This document shows positions 23,955-33,028 of a DNA stretch of 60,906 nt, piece by piece. Origin of the DNA: Pseudomonadota bacterium (GTDB lineage: Bacteria > Pseudomonadota > Gammaproteobacteria > CALCKW01). Under the pieces are notes generated by a model. That model did no database searches, was not told the DNA's origin, and worked only from the letters and a program-made list of their open reading frames with translations. The DNA lies in NCBI GenBank assembly GCA_039196715.1, contig JBCCUP010000023.1, forward strand, positions 1-60,906. Direction: 5' to 3'. The first letter of the stretch is position 1. Every line of letters begins with the position of its first letter. The position numbers and the translations under genes were made by a program.

Positions 23955-24755
23955 CTACATGGCCTGAAACAGGTGGCGGTACACCCGGCTGACGCTCGGT
24001 TGTTTGTCACAGCCATCGAGTTGCAGCGTGACCTTGCCCGAGTCATCCCGGGTGGCGGACCGGATGGCCAGCAGGTTGACGATGGCACTGCGGTGTATCT
24101 GTTGAAAACGGTCCGGGTCGAGTTGCGGTAACAGCGACTTCAACGGCTCACGTATCAACGCCTCACCGTCCGCGGTGTGGACTGTGACGTACTTGTCCGC
24201 GGATTCGAACAGGATGACGTCCTCGACCGGGATGACCCGGACCGTGCTGCCCGAGCTCGCACGAATGATCTGCAACCGGGTCTGCTGCGGGGTGTCGGCG
24301 CGTGGGACGGCGTGAAGCAACTGCTGCAACTGCGTGGTCAGGGCGGTGTCGTCGCGTGAGGTGATCCGCACCCGTTCACGCAGACGGCGTACGGTTTCCG
24401 TCAGTCGGGCTGCCGTCACCGGCTTGAGCAGGTAGTCACACGCTGCCGCTTCAAAGGCCGCCACCGCGTACTGGTCGAACGCGGTCGTGAACACCACGAG
24501 CGGCGCCGGGGTGCTGTCTCTGTCCGGCCAGTCTTCGACGATCGACTGGGCGATCTCGATGCCGCTGGCCCCGGGCATGTTGATATCGAGAAAGGCGACG
24601 GTGGGTTTGTGGCGGAAGATCGCGTTGCGCGCGGCCTCGCCACTGGACTCGGCCGCGACGACCTGCAGCGCGGGCCAGGCCGTGGCCAGCTCGACGCGCA
24701 GCGCGTCGAGCAGCAGTGGCTCATCGTCGGCAATGATGGCGGTGTACGGGCTCAT
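23955..24755 (-). CDS. LytTR-family response regulator
   Basis: A 266-residue regulator. Residues 4-125 form a receiver domain with acidic pocket ADDE, phospho-acceptor Asp57 (FLDINMPGASG) and Lys in YLLKPVTA. Residues about 165-263 form a LytTR DNA-binding domain (VEDVILFESADKYVTVHTADG, LDPDRFQQIHRSAIVNLLAI). It is of the AlgR/LytR type. Its start overlaps the kinase stop by 4 bp (ATGA), so the two form one transcript and one signalling pair. Targets may include the neighbouring hydrolase or carotenoid oxygenase. Confidence 0.93.
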   Translation of the reverse strand: MSPYTAIIADDEPLLLDALRVELATAWPALQVVAAESSGEAARNAIFRHKPTVAFLDINMPGASGIEIAQSIVEDWPDRDSTPAPLVVFTTAFDQYAVAAFEAAACDYLLKPVTAARLTETVRRLRERVRITSRDDTALTTQLQQLLHAVPRADTPQQTRLQIIRASSGSTVRVIPVEDVILFESADKYVTVHTADGEALIREPLKSLLPQLDPDRFQQIHRSAIVNLLAIRSATRDDSGKVTLQLDGCDKQPSVSRVYRHLFQAM

Positions 24756-25813
24756 GACGGTTGTGCCGTGTCAGGCCTCGGCAACGTGAGCGTCACCCGA
24801 GTGCGCGCTGCGCCGTCTTCGGGACGGGTGTCGATCTCGACTACAGCACGCCCTGCGTAGAGCGCGGCGAGGCGTTCCTCGACATGGGCGAGCCCGAATC
24901 CGCCGCCGTGGTGGGCGCCGGGGCCTGGCGCGTAGGGTGCACCGGTGTTCGCCACGCAAAGCTGCAGCTCGGTCGCCGTGACCGTGGCGATCAACGACAC
25001 GGTGCCGCCGTCCAGCGCCGGCTCGACACCGTGTTTCACTGCGTTCTCGACCAGCGGTTGCAACAACAGCGAGGGCACCTCGAGCGACAGTGCCTCTGGC
25101 GGTATCGACTTGGTCACGGCCAGGCGGTCGCCGAAACGCACCTGTACCAGGGCGAGGTAGTCTTCGATCAAGGCGAGCTCCGATGCCAGCGTGTGGAAGG
25201 GTTGCTGGGATGACGTCAGCGAGGCGCGCAGGAAACCGTCGAGGTGGTCCAGCATGGCCAGCGCGCGGTCGGTGTCGCTTCGGATCAGCGCCCGCAGGTT
25301 GGCGAGCGTGTTGAACAGCATGTGCGGCTCAAGTTGCGCTTGCAGCAGGGCGGTCTTGGCCCGTTCGGCCTGCCGCGCGTGTTCGGAGGCTTCGAGCTTC
25401 AGCGACACCATCTTGTGTTCGCTGCTGAAGTACCAGTTCAATCCCGTGCTGGCGACAATCGCTGTGACGACCGTGACGGCGAGTGTGCTGTCTTCGAAGG
25501 CGTGGCTGCCCGCTGTCGAGGGGATGTCCAGCACCCAGGCGGACAGCGTCAGCCCGCAGACCAGCCCCAGCCCGGTGGCGAGCGCCAGTGCGACGCCGCG
25601 GTAGGCCAAGGTGTCACGGTTGCGCCGCACAAGCCATCCCATCGAAACGGTGACAAGTGTCGCGATGCACAATCCGATGGCCTGTGAGTGCACGAAAGAC
25701 GCCCAGAGGCCATGTTGGCCGATGGCAGGCACGCACAGCCACAGCACGACCGCAATGACGGTGCAGAACGCCGAGGTCTGCAGCAGTACACGGGCGGTAT
25801 ACAAGCTTGTCAT
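24752..25813 (-). CDS. LytS-like sensor histidine kinase (His_kinase family)
   Basis: Inner-membrane kinase of 353 residues with about four hydrophobic helices in residues 10-125 and a short coiled segment before the catalytic part. The phospho-acceptor His164 sits in LEPHMLFNTLANLRAL, a variant of the family PHFLFN motif with Met replacing Phe. The ATP-binding part has PSLLLQPLVENAVKHGVEP (N-box) and HHGGGFGLAHVEERLAALY (G-box). It has no periplasmic sensor domain, so it probably senses through the membrane. It is paired with the LytTR regulator by a 4-bp overlap, and lies 40 bp downstream of the carotenoid oxygenase gene. Confidence 0.9.
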   Translation of the reverse strand: MTSLYTARVLLQTSAFCTVIAVVLWLCVPAIGQHGLWASFVHSQAIGLCIATLVTVSMGWLVRRNRDTLAYRGVALALATGLGLVCGLTLSAWVLDIPSTAGSHAFEDSTLAVTVVTAIVASTGLNWYFSSEHKMVSLKLEASEHARQAERAKTALLQAQLEPHMLFNTLANLRALIRSDTDRALAMLDHLDGFLRASLTSSQQPFHTLASELALIEDYLALVQVRFGDRLAVTKSIPPEALSLEVPSLLLQPLVENAVKHGVEPALDGGTVSLIATVTATELQLCVANTGAPYAPGPGAHHGGGFGLAHVEERLAALYAGRAVVEIDTRPEDGAARTRVTLTLPRPDTAQPS

Positions 25814-25853
25814 GATATCGAACCTGGGTCAGTGGCAAACAGCCGAATTCGAT

Positions 25854-27371
25854 TCAACGGGAGACAAACTGGCCGTGCAAACCCATCGGCAGGCCGTATG
25901 TCAGCGTCGCCTCGGCGACAGGGCCGTCTTCGACGTGTGCCGCGTTGAACACCGAGATACCCGTTCGGCGCGTTTTCCAATTGTAGTGGGTGCCAATCAC
26001 CCACCCGACACCGGCCGTGCCGTGCGGCGCAGGCACGAACAGATGTTCCTCGGCCAGGGTGTTGCTGCCGTAGTCGTACAGCGCCTCTGTCCCACGTGCG
26101 CGGTCGAACACGGTGACCGTGTTGAAGCCGAAGGCCGCAGGTGGCAGGGATGCCGCGCGCCCCATCATCACCAGCGCATTGGTGCGGCGGCCGGTGAATC
26201 GCTGGTCGAATCGAGGAAAATCGATGCCCGAGGTGGGCAGAGTGTCAATCTCTGCGGTGCCGGTCAGCAAATTCAGGCGGATCTCGGCGGCTTGTGCGCG
26301 GCCAACGGTCGCCGGCAGACGCTGACCGCGTGTCGCGGCCTCGATGTCGGCCATGAGCGAGTGAAAGTCGGGCGCTGTTGCCACTTCCACGCGCAGGCTG
26401 CCGCCATCACGCCAGGCGTTGCCGAGGTGGAAGGCAAAGAACGCGGGCAGTTCGAAGCGGTGGCTGACCGACAGTGTGTCCTTGTCCACCAACAACACGT
26501 GCACAGCGCCGTCGCTGTCCCACCGGAGCCTGTCCAGAAACGGGCTTGCGGGATCGCCCTGGCGGTCGAATCGAATGGGTTGAAGCACAAAGACGAGGTG
26601 CTCTTCGGTGATGGCGAAATCGTGCACCATGTCGGCGTTCGGCGCGTCGATCAGGGTGACCCGGTGCATCGAGCCATCGGCGTTCAGGTCGTAGAGCACC
26701 AACTTGCCGCTGCCACTGAGGTAACCGAAATTCCAGATGCGGCCCGTTGGGTCAACGCGCGGATGGGCAGAAAACGGCAAGCCATCGGTGTCTGTCGAGA
26801 ACACGTGGCGTTCGAGCGTTTCCAGGGTCTCCGCGTGCAGGCGGTATGGTGATCCGGCCTCCCACAACGCGAGGATATCGTCGCCGACGGGCAGCACGTT
26901 GATGTTCGCGACGTTCACGTCGTCCGGGTGCGCAACGGTACGACCGTCGTCAAAACCGGTGCCGAAACCGCTCCAGAGAAACCTGCCGGCCTGCGCCTCT
27001 ATGGCCGAGCGGGCCGTGTCCACCATGCGCGCTCGGTGCGTGAGGTGGTCGCCGTCCAGGGCGAAGGCATGCACCATACCGTCGCCGTCAAACCAGTGGT
27101 TGTAGCGGGTATCTCCGCGTTGCATGCGCGCGGGGCCGTTGCGGTACAAGGTGCCGCGCAATCCGGCCGGTAACGGTGCGTTGAACCGCACGCGCGTCGG
27201 CCCGTAGGTGTCGGGCACGTCGCGAAAACTACTCGCGAAGGCCTGCTGCGCATCAGGGACACGGTCCACGGCGCCGGCCCGTGGTGAACAACCGAACGCG
27301 TAGGCGAAACCGCCTGCGACCGCCGATTGGCAAAACGCGCGGCGATTGAGCTGGGGTTGGGCGGTTGACAT
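25854..27371 (-). CDS. Carotenoid oxygenase family protein (Tat-exported)
   Basis: Non-haem iron dioxygenase of the RPE65/lignostilbene-dioxygenase family, which cleaves a C=C bond in carotenoids, apocarotenoids or stilbenes. The 505 residues include the family blocks YNHWFDGDGMVHAFALDGDHLTHRARMV, AHPRVDPTGRIWNFGY, DAPNADMVHDFAITEEHLVFV and a C-terminal GLPMGLHGQF. The N-terminus is NRRAFCQSAVAGGFAYAFGC, a twin-arginine signal with a possible lipobox Cys. Export of such an enzyme is less common. It follows the DUF2141 gene by 9 bp, and the kinase gene follows it by 40 bp. No carotenoid biosynthesis genes are present. Confidence 0.9.
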   Translation of the reverse strand: MSTAQPQLNRRAFCQSAVAGGFAYAFGCSPRAGAVDRVPDAQQAFASSFRDVPDTYGPTRVRFNAPLPAGLRGTLYRNGPARMQRGDTRYNHWFDGDGMVHAFALDGDHLTHRARMVDTARSAIEAQAGRFLWSGFGTGFDDGRTVAHPDDVNVANINVLPVGDDILALWEAGSPYRLHAETLETLERHVFSTDTDGLPFSAHPRVDPTGRIWNFGYLSGSGKLVLYDLNADGSMHRVTLIDAPNADMVHDFAITEEHLVFVLQPIRFDRQGDPASPFLDRLRWDSDGAVHVLLVDKDTLSVSHRFELPAFFAFHLGNAWRDGGSLRVEVATAPDFHSLMADIEAATRGQRLPATVGRAQAAEIRLNLLTGTAEIDTLPTSGIDFPRFDQRFTGRRTNALVMMGRAASLPPAAFGFNTVTVFDRARGTEALYDYGSNTLAEEHLFVPAPHGTAGVGWVIGTHYNWKTRRTGISVFNAAHVEDGPVAEATLTYGLPMGLHGQFVSR

Positions 27372-27380
27372 GTCAGGCCC

Positions 27381-27809
27381 TCAACGCATCGTGATGGACA
27401 GGGCGTAGCCATCGGTCGGCACCGTGAACCGGGCGTCCTCCCACCCCGGCGGGCCGAAGACCCGCTTGCCCTGCAGTGATGCCCCCCAGGGCTCTCGCGG
27501 CAGGCCGAGCAGGTTCGTGTCGAGTTCACCGTTGCCGTTCCGGTCGTGCATCACCATCACCGCGTAGTCGCCCGGTGCGAGGTTGCTGAAGGTGAACTGC
27601 ATGGTGCCAGCGACGGCCGGTGCCTGCTGTGCGGCGTGCACGGTCTCGCGGAAGCTCGATGCACTGCTGTATAACGCCAGCATCACCATGCCGTCGTTGT
27701 CAGCGACGGGATCGAGCGTGATTGTGAGGTCGGCGGCGGTGGCGGTGCCCGTGCAAACGGCGGCGAGAAGGGCCGCGCGCAACGCGCGGTGAGGGCGGTG
27801 TGTGTTCAT
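27381..27809 (-). CDS. DUF2141 domain-containing secreted protein
   Basis: A 142-residue exported protein with a signal peptide ending near GTATA-ADL. The segment GDYAVMVMHDRNGNGELDTNLLGLPREPWGAS is the hallmark of DUF2141, a beta-sandwich family of unknown function often found beside carotenoid-cleavage or carotenoid-modifying genes. It is 9 bp upstream of the carotenoid oxygenase gene and surely co-transcribed with it. No catalytic residues can be assigned. Confidence 0.9.
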   Translation of the reverse strand: MNTHRPHRALRAALLAAVCTGTATAADLTITLDPVADNDGMVMLALYSSASSFRETVHAAQQAPAVAGTMQFTFSNLAPGDYAVMVMHDRNGNGELDTNLLGLPREPWGASLQGKRVFGPPGWEDARFTVPTDGYALSITMR

Positions 27810-27839
27810 GCTGTCGTGGCTCCTGTCTCAGGGTGGTCT

Positions 27840-27862
27840 GGGTGCGGGGGTGTTCCGCACCC
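27840..27862 (-). terminator. GC-rich hairpin between MFS gene and DUF2141 gene
   Basis: GGGTGCGG (27840-27847) and CCGCACCC (27855-27862) form a perfect 8-bp stem with a 7-nt loop, 170 bp after the MFS stop and 31 bp before the DUF2141 start (leftward). It could end the MFS transcript; there is no T-run. Confidence 0.4.
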
Positions 27863-28032
27863 GCTCGAAGGCTATCGTCGGCCGGCCTGGGTTGACGTGC
27901 GAGCGCGACGCGACGAAGCGCGCGAGCGGGCGACCGGCGGTGAGTACGGTGCGTGAACGGGACGATCGAGCGTCCGTCCCGCCGGCGGGGGTGGGGTCTT
28001 CGGAACGACAGGCCCTGCTGCGGCCGGGTGGA

Positions 28033-29259
28033 TCAGCGCTGTGCGGGGTCGATGCGCAGCAGCAGGCCGGTGGCCAGCGCCAACAGCCCGGCGGTGATCA
28101 GAAACGGTGCACCGGGCATGTCCAGACCGCCGCCCGGCCGGGTTGCGAGGTAGAAGGCACCGGTGGCGATCGGGGGTGTCAGCACGGCCGTCAGCGCCGT
28201 GATGGCGCTGAGGATGCCTTGCAGTTCGCCCTGCGCGTCGGCACCGACACGCCCTGACAGCGTTGCGGTCAGCGCAGGCGGGGCCAGATCGGACAGGGCG
28301 GCCAAACAGATGAGCACAAACACCAGCCACGGGGCCGCGACAAGCGCAAAACCCAATGCCGCCAAGCTGCCGGCGACACACCCCCACAAGGCAATCCGCC
28401 ACTCGCCAAAGCGCGACACTGCGGGCCCGACGAGCACACCTTGGACCAGTGCCAGCAGGATGCCGTAGGCGGCGAGCGACGCGCCGATCAGCCCGGGTGA
28501 CCAGCCGAACTGCGCCGTGCTCCAGTAGGCCCACAACGTCGGGTAGATGTGGTTGCCGAGGTGGAACAAGGCGACCACGATGAGCAGCGGAGCGATGCCG
28601 GGTAGCGTGAACGCCGCCGCCAGGGCGCGAAACGGGTTTGTGACCCGCCAGTCGATCGGTCGACGGCGATGTTGCGGCAGGGTTTCGGGAAAGGCGAGGG
28701 CGCCAAACAGCAGGTTCGTGCCGGCGAGCACCGCGGCGAGCATGAACGGTGCGCGGATGTGCCAGCTGGCCACCAGGCCGCCGAGCGCCGGCCCGAGCAC
28801 GAAGCCGATGCCGAACATCGCGCCGATCAAGCCAAAGCGTGCGGCGCGGCCGGATTCCGGGGTGATGTCGGCAATCACGGCGCTCGCGGTCGCGTACGTG
28901 GCCCCGGCCGCGCCGGCGATCGCCCGCCCCGCCAGCAGCACAACGAGGCCGCCAGCGAGGCTCAGGATCACGTAGTCAACCGTGAGTGCCGCGAGGCCGA
29001 CGAGCAAAACCACGCGCCGCCCGAACCGATCCGACAACGCTCCCAGCAGCGGGGCGCAGAGGAACTGCATCGCGGCGTAGAGCATGCCAAGGACACCGCC
29101 CCAGAGCGCCGCGTCGCTCACACTGTCGAGGCCCAGGGACTGCAGCAGCGCGGGCATCACGGGGAAAATCAAGCCGATGCCCATGGCATCAATGCACACG
29201 GTGGCCAGGGCAAAGCCAAGTGCGGCACGTTCGCCACGCGCGGGGCGGGAGTGGGTCAT
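28033..29259 (-). CDS. TetA-like MFS drug/H+ antiporter
   Basis: Inner-membrane exporter of 408 residues with 12 predicted helices. TM1 LATVCIDAMGIGLIFPVMPALLQ and the loop 2-3 motif A GALSDRFGRRVVLL are typical of the tetracycline-efflux (TetA class) branch, as are GPALGGL at the end of TM5 and ASAVIADITP. Environmental members of this branch often carry no tetracycline resistance, so the substrate is left open. It is divergent from sucC, with a 7-bp perfect inverted repeat in the shared gap. No TetR-type regulator is adjacent. Confidence 0.88.
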   Translation of the reverse strand: MTHSRPARGERAALGFALATVCIDAMGIGLIFPVMPALLQSLGLDSVSDAALWGGVLGMLYAAMQFLCAPLLGALSDRFGRRVVLLVGLAALTVDYVILSLAGGLVVLLAGRAIAGAAGATYATASAVIADITPESGRAARFGLIGAMFGIGFVLGPALGGLVASWHIRAPFMLAAVLAGTNLLFGALAFPETLPQHRRRPIDWRVTNPFRALAAAFTLPGIAPLLIVVALFHLGNHIYPTLWAYWSTAQFGWSPGLIGASLAAYGILLALVQGVLVGPAVSRFGEWRIALWGCVAGSLAALGFALVAAPWLVFVLICLAALSDLAPPALTATLSGRVGADAQGELQGILSAITALTAVLTPPIATGAFYLATRPGGGLDMPGAPFLITAGLLALATGLLLRIDPAQR

Positions 29260-29347
29260 GGCGTGGCGCGGTCGGTCGGGTGCTCAGTGTCGCACGCCAC
29301 GGCTTCGGTGTCTGTGGGGCATTTTGCTGCACAGTGAACTGCGCCTT

Positions 29348-29374
29348 TGCGCCATAGTACCGTGCTCTGGCGCA
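29348..29374. promoter_or_regulatory. Inverted repeat in the MFS/sucC divergent region
   Basis: TGCGCCA (29348-29354) and TGGCGCA (29368-29374) are exact complements separated by 13 bp, about 87 bp before sucC. It is a candidate regulator site for either gene; no consensus is recognised. Confidence 0.35.
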
Positions 29375-29460
29375 GAGATTCGATACGCCCTGCGTGACAT
29401 GGCGGACTGCGTTATGCTTGTCCGTTACCCGATACACGCAGAAAGCGGAACTTCGATCAC

Positions 29461-30660
29461 ATGAACATTCACGAGTACCAGGCCAAGGCGGTGCTGAAAG
29501 GGTTCGGCGCACCTGTCGCCGAAGGCATGGCCATCCTTGACAAATCGGACGTCGACGCGGCGCTCGCAGCGGTTCCCGGCCCTGTACGCGTCGTCAAGAG
29601 CCAGATCCACGCAGGTGGGCGCGGCAAAGGCAAATTCAAGGAGCTCTCGGCAGACGCCGCGGGCGGTGTGCGGCTTGCCAAATCCGACGACGAGGTGCGT
29701 GCGCACGTCGAGGAGATGTTCGGCAACACGCTCGTGACCAAACAAACCGGTGCGTCGGGCAAACAGGTGAACCGTCTGTACCTCGAGGCCGGTGCGGACA
29801 TCGCACGGGAGCTCTACTGCTCGATTCTGGTCAACCGCGAAACCGGCAAGGTGGCGTTTGTTGCGTCGACCGAGGGTGGCATGGACATCGAAGCGGTGGC
29901 CGAGGCCACGCCCGAGAAAATCCACACGATCGACGTCGACGCAGCGGCCGGCGTGGACGCGACGACCGCGGCGAAGCTCGTCGCCGCGTTTGAACTCGAG
30001 GGCGCAGCGGCCGAGCAGGGACCGGCCCTGTTCAACTGCCTCTACACCGCCTTCACCGAGACGGACATGAGCCTGCTCGAGGTCAACCCGCTCGTGGTGC
30101 TCGGCGACGGTGGCCTGCGCGTGCTCGACGCGAAGGTCTCGTTCGACGGCAACGCGCTGTTTCGGCACCCGGAAATTGCCGAGTTGCGCGACGAAACCGA
30201 AATGGATTCAAAGGAGGTCGAAGCGGCCGAGCACGACCTGGCCTACATCGCCCTCGACGGCAACATCGGTTGCATGGTCAACGGTGCCGGGCTTGCCATG
30301 GCGACCATGGACATCATCAAGTTGTACGGCGCAGAGCCGGCCAACTTTCTCGACGTGGGCGGTGGTGCGACCACCGAGAAGGTGACGGCGGCGTTCAAGC
30401 TGATCACGTCCGACCCCAACGTCCAGGGCATTCTGGTCAACATCTTCGGCGGCATCATGCGCTGCGACGTTATCGCTGAAGGTGTGGTGGCGGCCGTCAA
30501 GCAGGTCGGCCTGGAAGTGCCGCTGGTCGTCCGACTCGAGGGCACGCGCGTGGAAGCCGGCAAGACCATCATCAACGAGAGCGATGTGGCTGCGGTGGCC
30601 GCAGATGACCTCGACGACGCCGCACAGAAAATTGTCGCGGCCATCAAGGGAGCTGCCTGA
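29461..30660 (+). CDS. sucC: Succinyl-CoA ligase [ADP-forming] subunit beta
   Basis: TCA-cycle enzyme subunit that, with SucD, converts succinyl-CoA, ADP and phosphate to succinate, CoA and ATP. The 399 residues begin [19 protein letters not shown]. An ATP-grasp domain ([16 protein letters not shown]) is followed by a CoA-ligase domain with [20 protein letters not shown] and [16 protein letters not shown]. It is slightly longer than the E. coli protein (388), from a few insertions. Its TGA shares one base with the sucD ATG, so the two are translated as a pair. No sucAB lies upstream. Confidence 0.97.
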   Translation: MNIHEYQAKAVLKGFGAPVAEGMAILDKSDVDAALAAVPGPVRVVKSQIHAGGRGKGKFKELSADAAGGVRLAKSDDEVRAHVEEMFGNTLVTKQTGASGKQVNRLYLEAGADIARELYCSILVNRETGKVAFVASTEGGMDIEAVAEATPEKIHTIDVDAAAGVDATTAAKLVAAFELEGAAAEQGPALFNCLYTAFTETDMSLLEVNPLVVLGDGGLRVLDAKVSFDGNALFRHPEIAELRDETEMDSKEVEAAEHDLAYIALDGNIGCMVNGAGLAMATMDIIKLYGAEPANFLDVGGGATTEKVTAAFKLITSDPNVQGILVNIFGGIMRCDVIAEGVVAAVKQVGLEVPLVVRLEGTRVEAGKTIINESDVAAVAADDLDDAAQKIVAAIKGAA

Positions 30661-31571
30661 TGTCGATCATCGTAGACGCCAACACCAAGATCCTGGTTCA
30701 GGGACTGACCGGCGGCACCGGCACCTTTCACACCGAGCAGGCGCTTGCCTACTACGGCACGCAGATGGTCGGCGGCATCCACCCGAAGAAAGGCGGTACC
30801 GACTGGGTCGGCAACGTCGACGGCACGGAAACCACGCTACCCGTGTTTGCCTCGGTTGCCGAGGGTGTCGAGCGCACCGGCGCCAACGCCTCGGTCATTT
30901 ACGTGCCGCCTGCGGGCGCAGCGGCAGCGATCATCGAAGCCATTGACGCCGAGGTGCCGTTCATCACCTGTATCACCGAGGGCATTCCGGTGCTCGACAT
31001 GGTCAAGGTGAACGCGCGCCTCGCCAGTTCGAACTCCAGGCTGCTCGGGCCGAACTGCCCCGGCATCCTGACCCCTGAAGCCTGCAAGATCGGCATCATG
31101 CCGGGCTCGATTTTCCGCAAGGGTTCGGTGGGTGTGGTCTCGCGCTCCGGCACCCTGACCTACGAGGCGGTCTACCAGACCAGCCAGGCGGGTCTCGGGC
31201 AGACGACGGCTGTGGGCATCGGCGGTGACCCGGTCAAGGGCACCGAATTCATTGACGTGCTCGAGATGTTTCTCGCGGACGAGGCGACCGAGTCGATCAT
31301 CATGATCGGTGAGATCGGTGGCAGCGCCGAGGAAGACGCGGCGCAGTTCCTGGCGGACGAAGCCAAGAAGGGGCGCAGCAAACCCACCGTCGGGTTCATC
31401 GCCGGCCGCACCGCCCCGCCCGGACGCACCATGGGGCACGCAGGTGCGGTGATCTCCGGTGGCAAGGGCGGCGCGGAAGACAAGATCGACGCGCTGGAAG
31501 CAGCGGGTGTCTCGGTCTCACCGTCGCCGGCCAAACTCGGCGAAACACTCGTCGCCCGACTCAAGGGCTGA
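30660..31571 (+). CDS. sucD: Succinyl-CoA ligase [ADP-forming] subunit alpha
   Basis: Catalytic partner of SucC (303 residues). The CoA-binding Rossmann segment [21 protein letters not shown]-like region opens the protein. [18 protein letters not shown] and [18 protein letters not shown] follow. The phospho-His lies in [21 protein letters not shown]. All are intact and of normal length. It is followed by a hairpin at 31603-31627 and a convergent pilin gene. Confidence 0.97.
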   Translation: MSIIVDANTKILVQGLTGGTGTFHTEQALAYYGTQMVGGIHPKKGGTDWVGNVDGTETTLPVFASVAEGVERTGANASVIYVPPAGAAAAIIEAIDAEVPFITCITEGIPVLDMVKVNARLASSNSRLLGPNCPGILTPEACKIGIMPGSIFRKGSVGVVSRSGTLTYEAVYQTSQAGLGQTTAVGIGGDPVKGTEFIDVLEMFLADEATESIIMIGEIGGSAEEDAAQFLADEAKKGRSKPTVGFIAGRTAPPGRTMGHAGAVISGGKGGAEDKIDALEAAGVSVSPSPAKLGETLVARLKG

Positions 31572-31602
31572 CTGTCCTGCGGGCTGCGGCCCGGGACTGT
31601 GT

Positions 31603-31627
31603 CGGTGTGCCCATTCGGGGCACGCCG
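31603..31627. terminator. Hairpin between sucD and the convergent pilin gene
   Basis: CGGTGTGCCC (31603-31612) and GGGCACGCCG (31618-31627) pair over 10 positions, one of them a G-U, around a 5-nt loop, 32 bp after the sucD stop. It probably works for both directions; no T-run is present. Confidence 0.5.
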
Positions 31628-31669
31628 AACGCAAGCTACCGTTCCCCGGGGCGTCGACCGACGCCCGAT

Positions 31670-32119
31670 TCACACGGGTGAGCACTCACCCGGCAGTGCG
31701 CTCACCGGCACGGCAGCAGAACCGCTGCTCGGCGTTCGGCAGTGCCAGCGCATCATCATCCCGTCACTCAGATCCAGCGCCAGCCACAGCTCGGTCTGGT
31801 CCAGCGAGCCGGTCGCCGGGCCGAAGGTCGCAACCAGGCGCTCGCGGCCCGCTTCGTTGGCAAAGTGAACCCGGGCAATCTCGGCGTCGCGGTTGCCGTC
31901 GAAAACGTACTCCGTGTCGTTTGCCGGCAGTGAGCCGGTGACCGCGTAAGTCTCGGCCACACGGTTCTTGGTCTCCTGCAACACGGTGAAGGCGTTGGAC
32001 ACCAACGACTTGCGCACCGAGTTGCCGTACTGCGGCGCCGCGATGGCGGCGAGGATACCGACAATGGCAAAAACGATGAGGAGTTCGATCAAGGTAAAAC
32101 CCGTCTGGTGGCGACGCAT
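31670..32119 (-). CDS. Type IV pilin (PilA/PilE-like), copy 1
   Basis: Prepilin of 149 residues. The ATG at 32119 gives a short leader MRRHQTG followed by FTLIELLIVFAIVGILAAIAAPQY, the classic prepilin-peptidase (PilD) site with Glu at +5. The C-terminus has two cysteines (WHCRTP and PGEC) that would close the pilin disulfide loop. The body shares LVATFGPATG-like and LWLALD segments with the neighbouring pilin at 32486, so the two are tandem duplicates. Convergent with sucD. It could be a major pilin or a minor one; pilF and fimV elsewhere in the window supply assembly factors. Confidence 0.9.
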   Translation of the reverse strand: MRRHQTGFTLIELLIVFAIVGILAAIAAPQYGNSVRKSLVSNAFTVLQETKNRVAETYAVTGSLPANDTEYVFDGNRDAEIARVHFANEAGRERLVATFGPATGSLDQTELWLALDLSDGMMMRWHCRTPSSGSAAVPVSALPGECSPV

Positions 32120-32485
32120 GGCACTGTCCTGTGTTGTGTTTTTGTGAACTGGCGCGTGTGTGCCAGCCACTTTGCCAACGCGTTCGAGGAAAAGGTGTGC
32201 GGCAGTTCTCGTTTTGTGTGTCGTAACCGAAACACGTCGACGTCCGGGTTTTGGGGAGTGTGAGGTGCGTCACGTGCCACTGCGGCGTGGCCGCGGGCGC
32301 AGGCGGGCGGCGTTGCGGCTCAGCTCACCCGCGTGCGCAGTGCGGCCGGCGGGTCTCGGCGGCAGCCGGCGCGCAGTCGGGATCGGGGGGCGCAGGCCGC
32401 GGGTCGGCAGATGGCGCCGTACGGGCGCGGGCGGGGCACGCGGACGGTCTGTGGGAACGTGGCCGCCAGCTGCGCTGATCAGGCC
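32120..32485. other. Gene-free, very GC-rich spacer between the two pilin genes
   Basis: 366 bp with no credible reading frame. The right two-thirds is exceptionally GC-rich, and the 32170-32230 part nearest the downstream pilin is more AT-rich and presumably holds its promoter. No clear hairpin with a T-run was found. Confidence 0.4.
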
Positions 32486-32938
32486 TTATCGGCACTCGCT
32501 CGGCAGCGCATCTTCGGGCAGCGCGTGGCCGCCAGAACCGCCGTTGAAGTTCATGCAGGTCCAGCCGAGCATGCCTGGTGTCGACTCGTCCATGACCAAC
32601 CAGAGCCGCTTGTTGTTGAGGCCCGGCGAACCGGGCCCGAAGTGCGCCACGATGCGTGAGCCCCAAGGCGCTGCCGTGTACCAGTGGACGTAGGCGATTT
32701 CGGCGTCGGGGTCGTTGTCCTCGTAGAAGCGGTCGCTGTTCGACGGCATGGCGCCGCCCAGCGCGTGGTTTTCCATGATCTGCAGCTTCGCCGATTGCAT
32801 CAGCCCGAAGGCCGTCGAGACCGTGGCCTGTTGCACGTAGGTGCGGTAGCTTGGCACGGCGATGGACGCGAGGATGCCGATGATCGCAATGACGATCATC
32901 AGCTCGATCAGCGTGAACCCGGATTGGCGTCGCATCAT
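32486..32938 (-). CDS. Type IV pilin (PilA/PilE-like), copy 2
   Basis: Prepilin of 150 residues (start 32938, or the adjacent ATG at 32935). The leader MMRRQSG is followed by [24 protein letters not shown], again a PilD site with Glu at +5. A C-terminal disulfide pair (WTCMNF, PSEC) is present. The segment [24 protein letters not shown] parallels LVATFGPATGSLDQTELWLALD in copy 1, showing common descent despite divergent middles. Separate promoters are likely given the 366-bp gap. Confidence 0.91.
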   Translation of the reverse strand: MMRRQSGFTLIELMIVIAIIGILASIAVPSYRTYVQQATVSTAFGLMQSAKLQIMENHALGGAMPSNSDRFYEDNDPDAEIAYVHWYTAAPWGSRIVAHFGPGSPGLNNKRLWLVMDESTPGMLGWTCMNFNGGSGGHALPEDALPSECR

Positions 32939-33028
32939 GGTGTGACCTTCATCGGTGTGATCGGACTAGCGGCAGTGTCAGTGCACGCTTGAGCACACCG
33001 GCGCGTCAGCGCAAGGCGATGGACCGGC

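Noticed and set aside
28033-29259. Calling the MFS gene a tetracycline-resistance gene
   Set aside because: Only the general TetA branch is supported; no TetR partner and environmental members often do not confer resistance.
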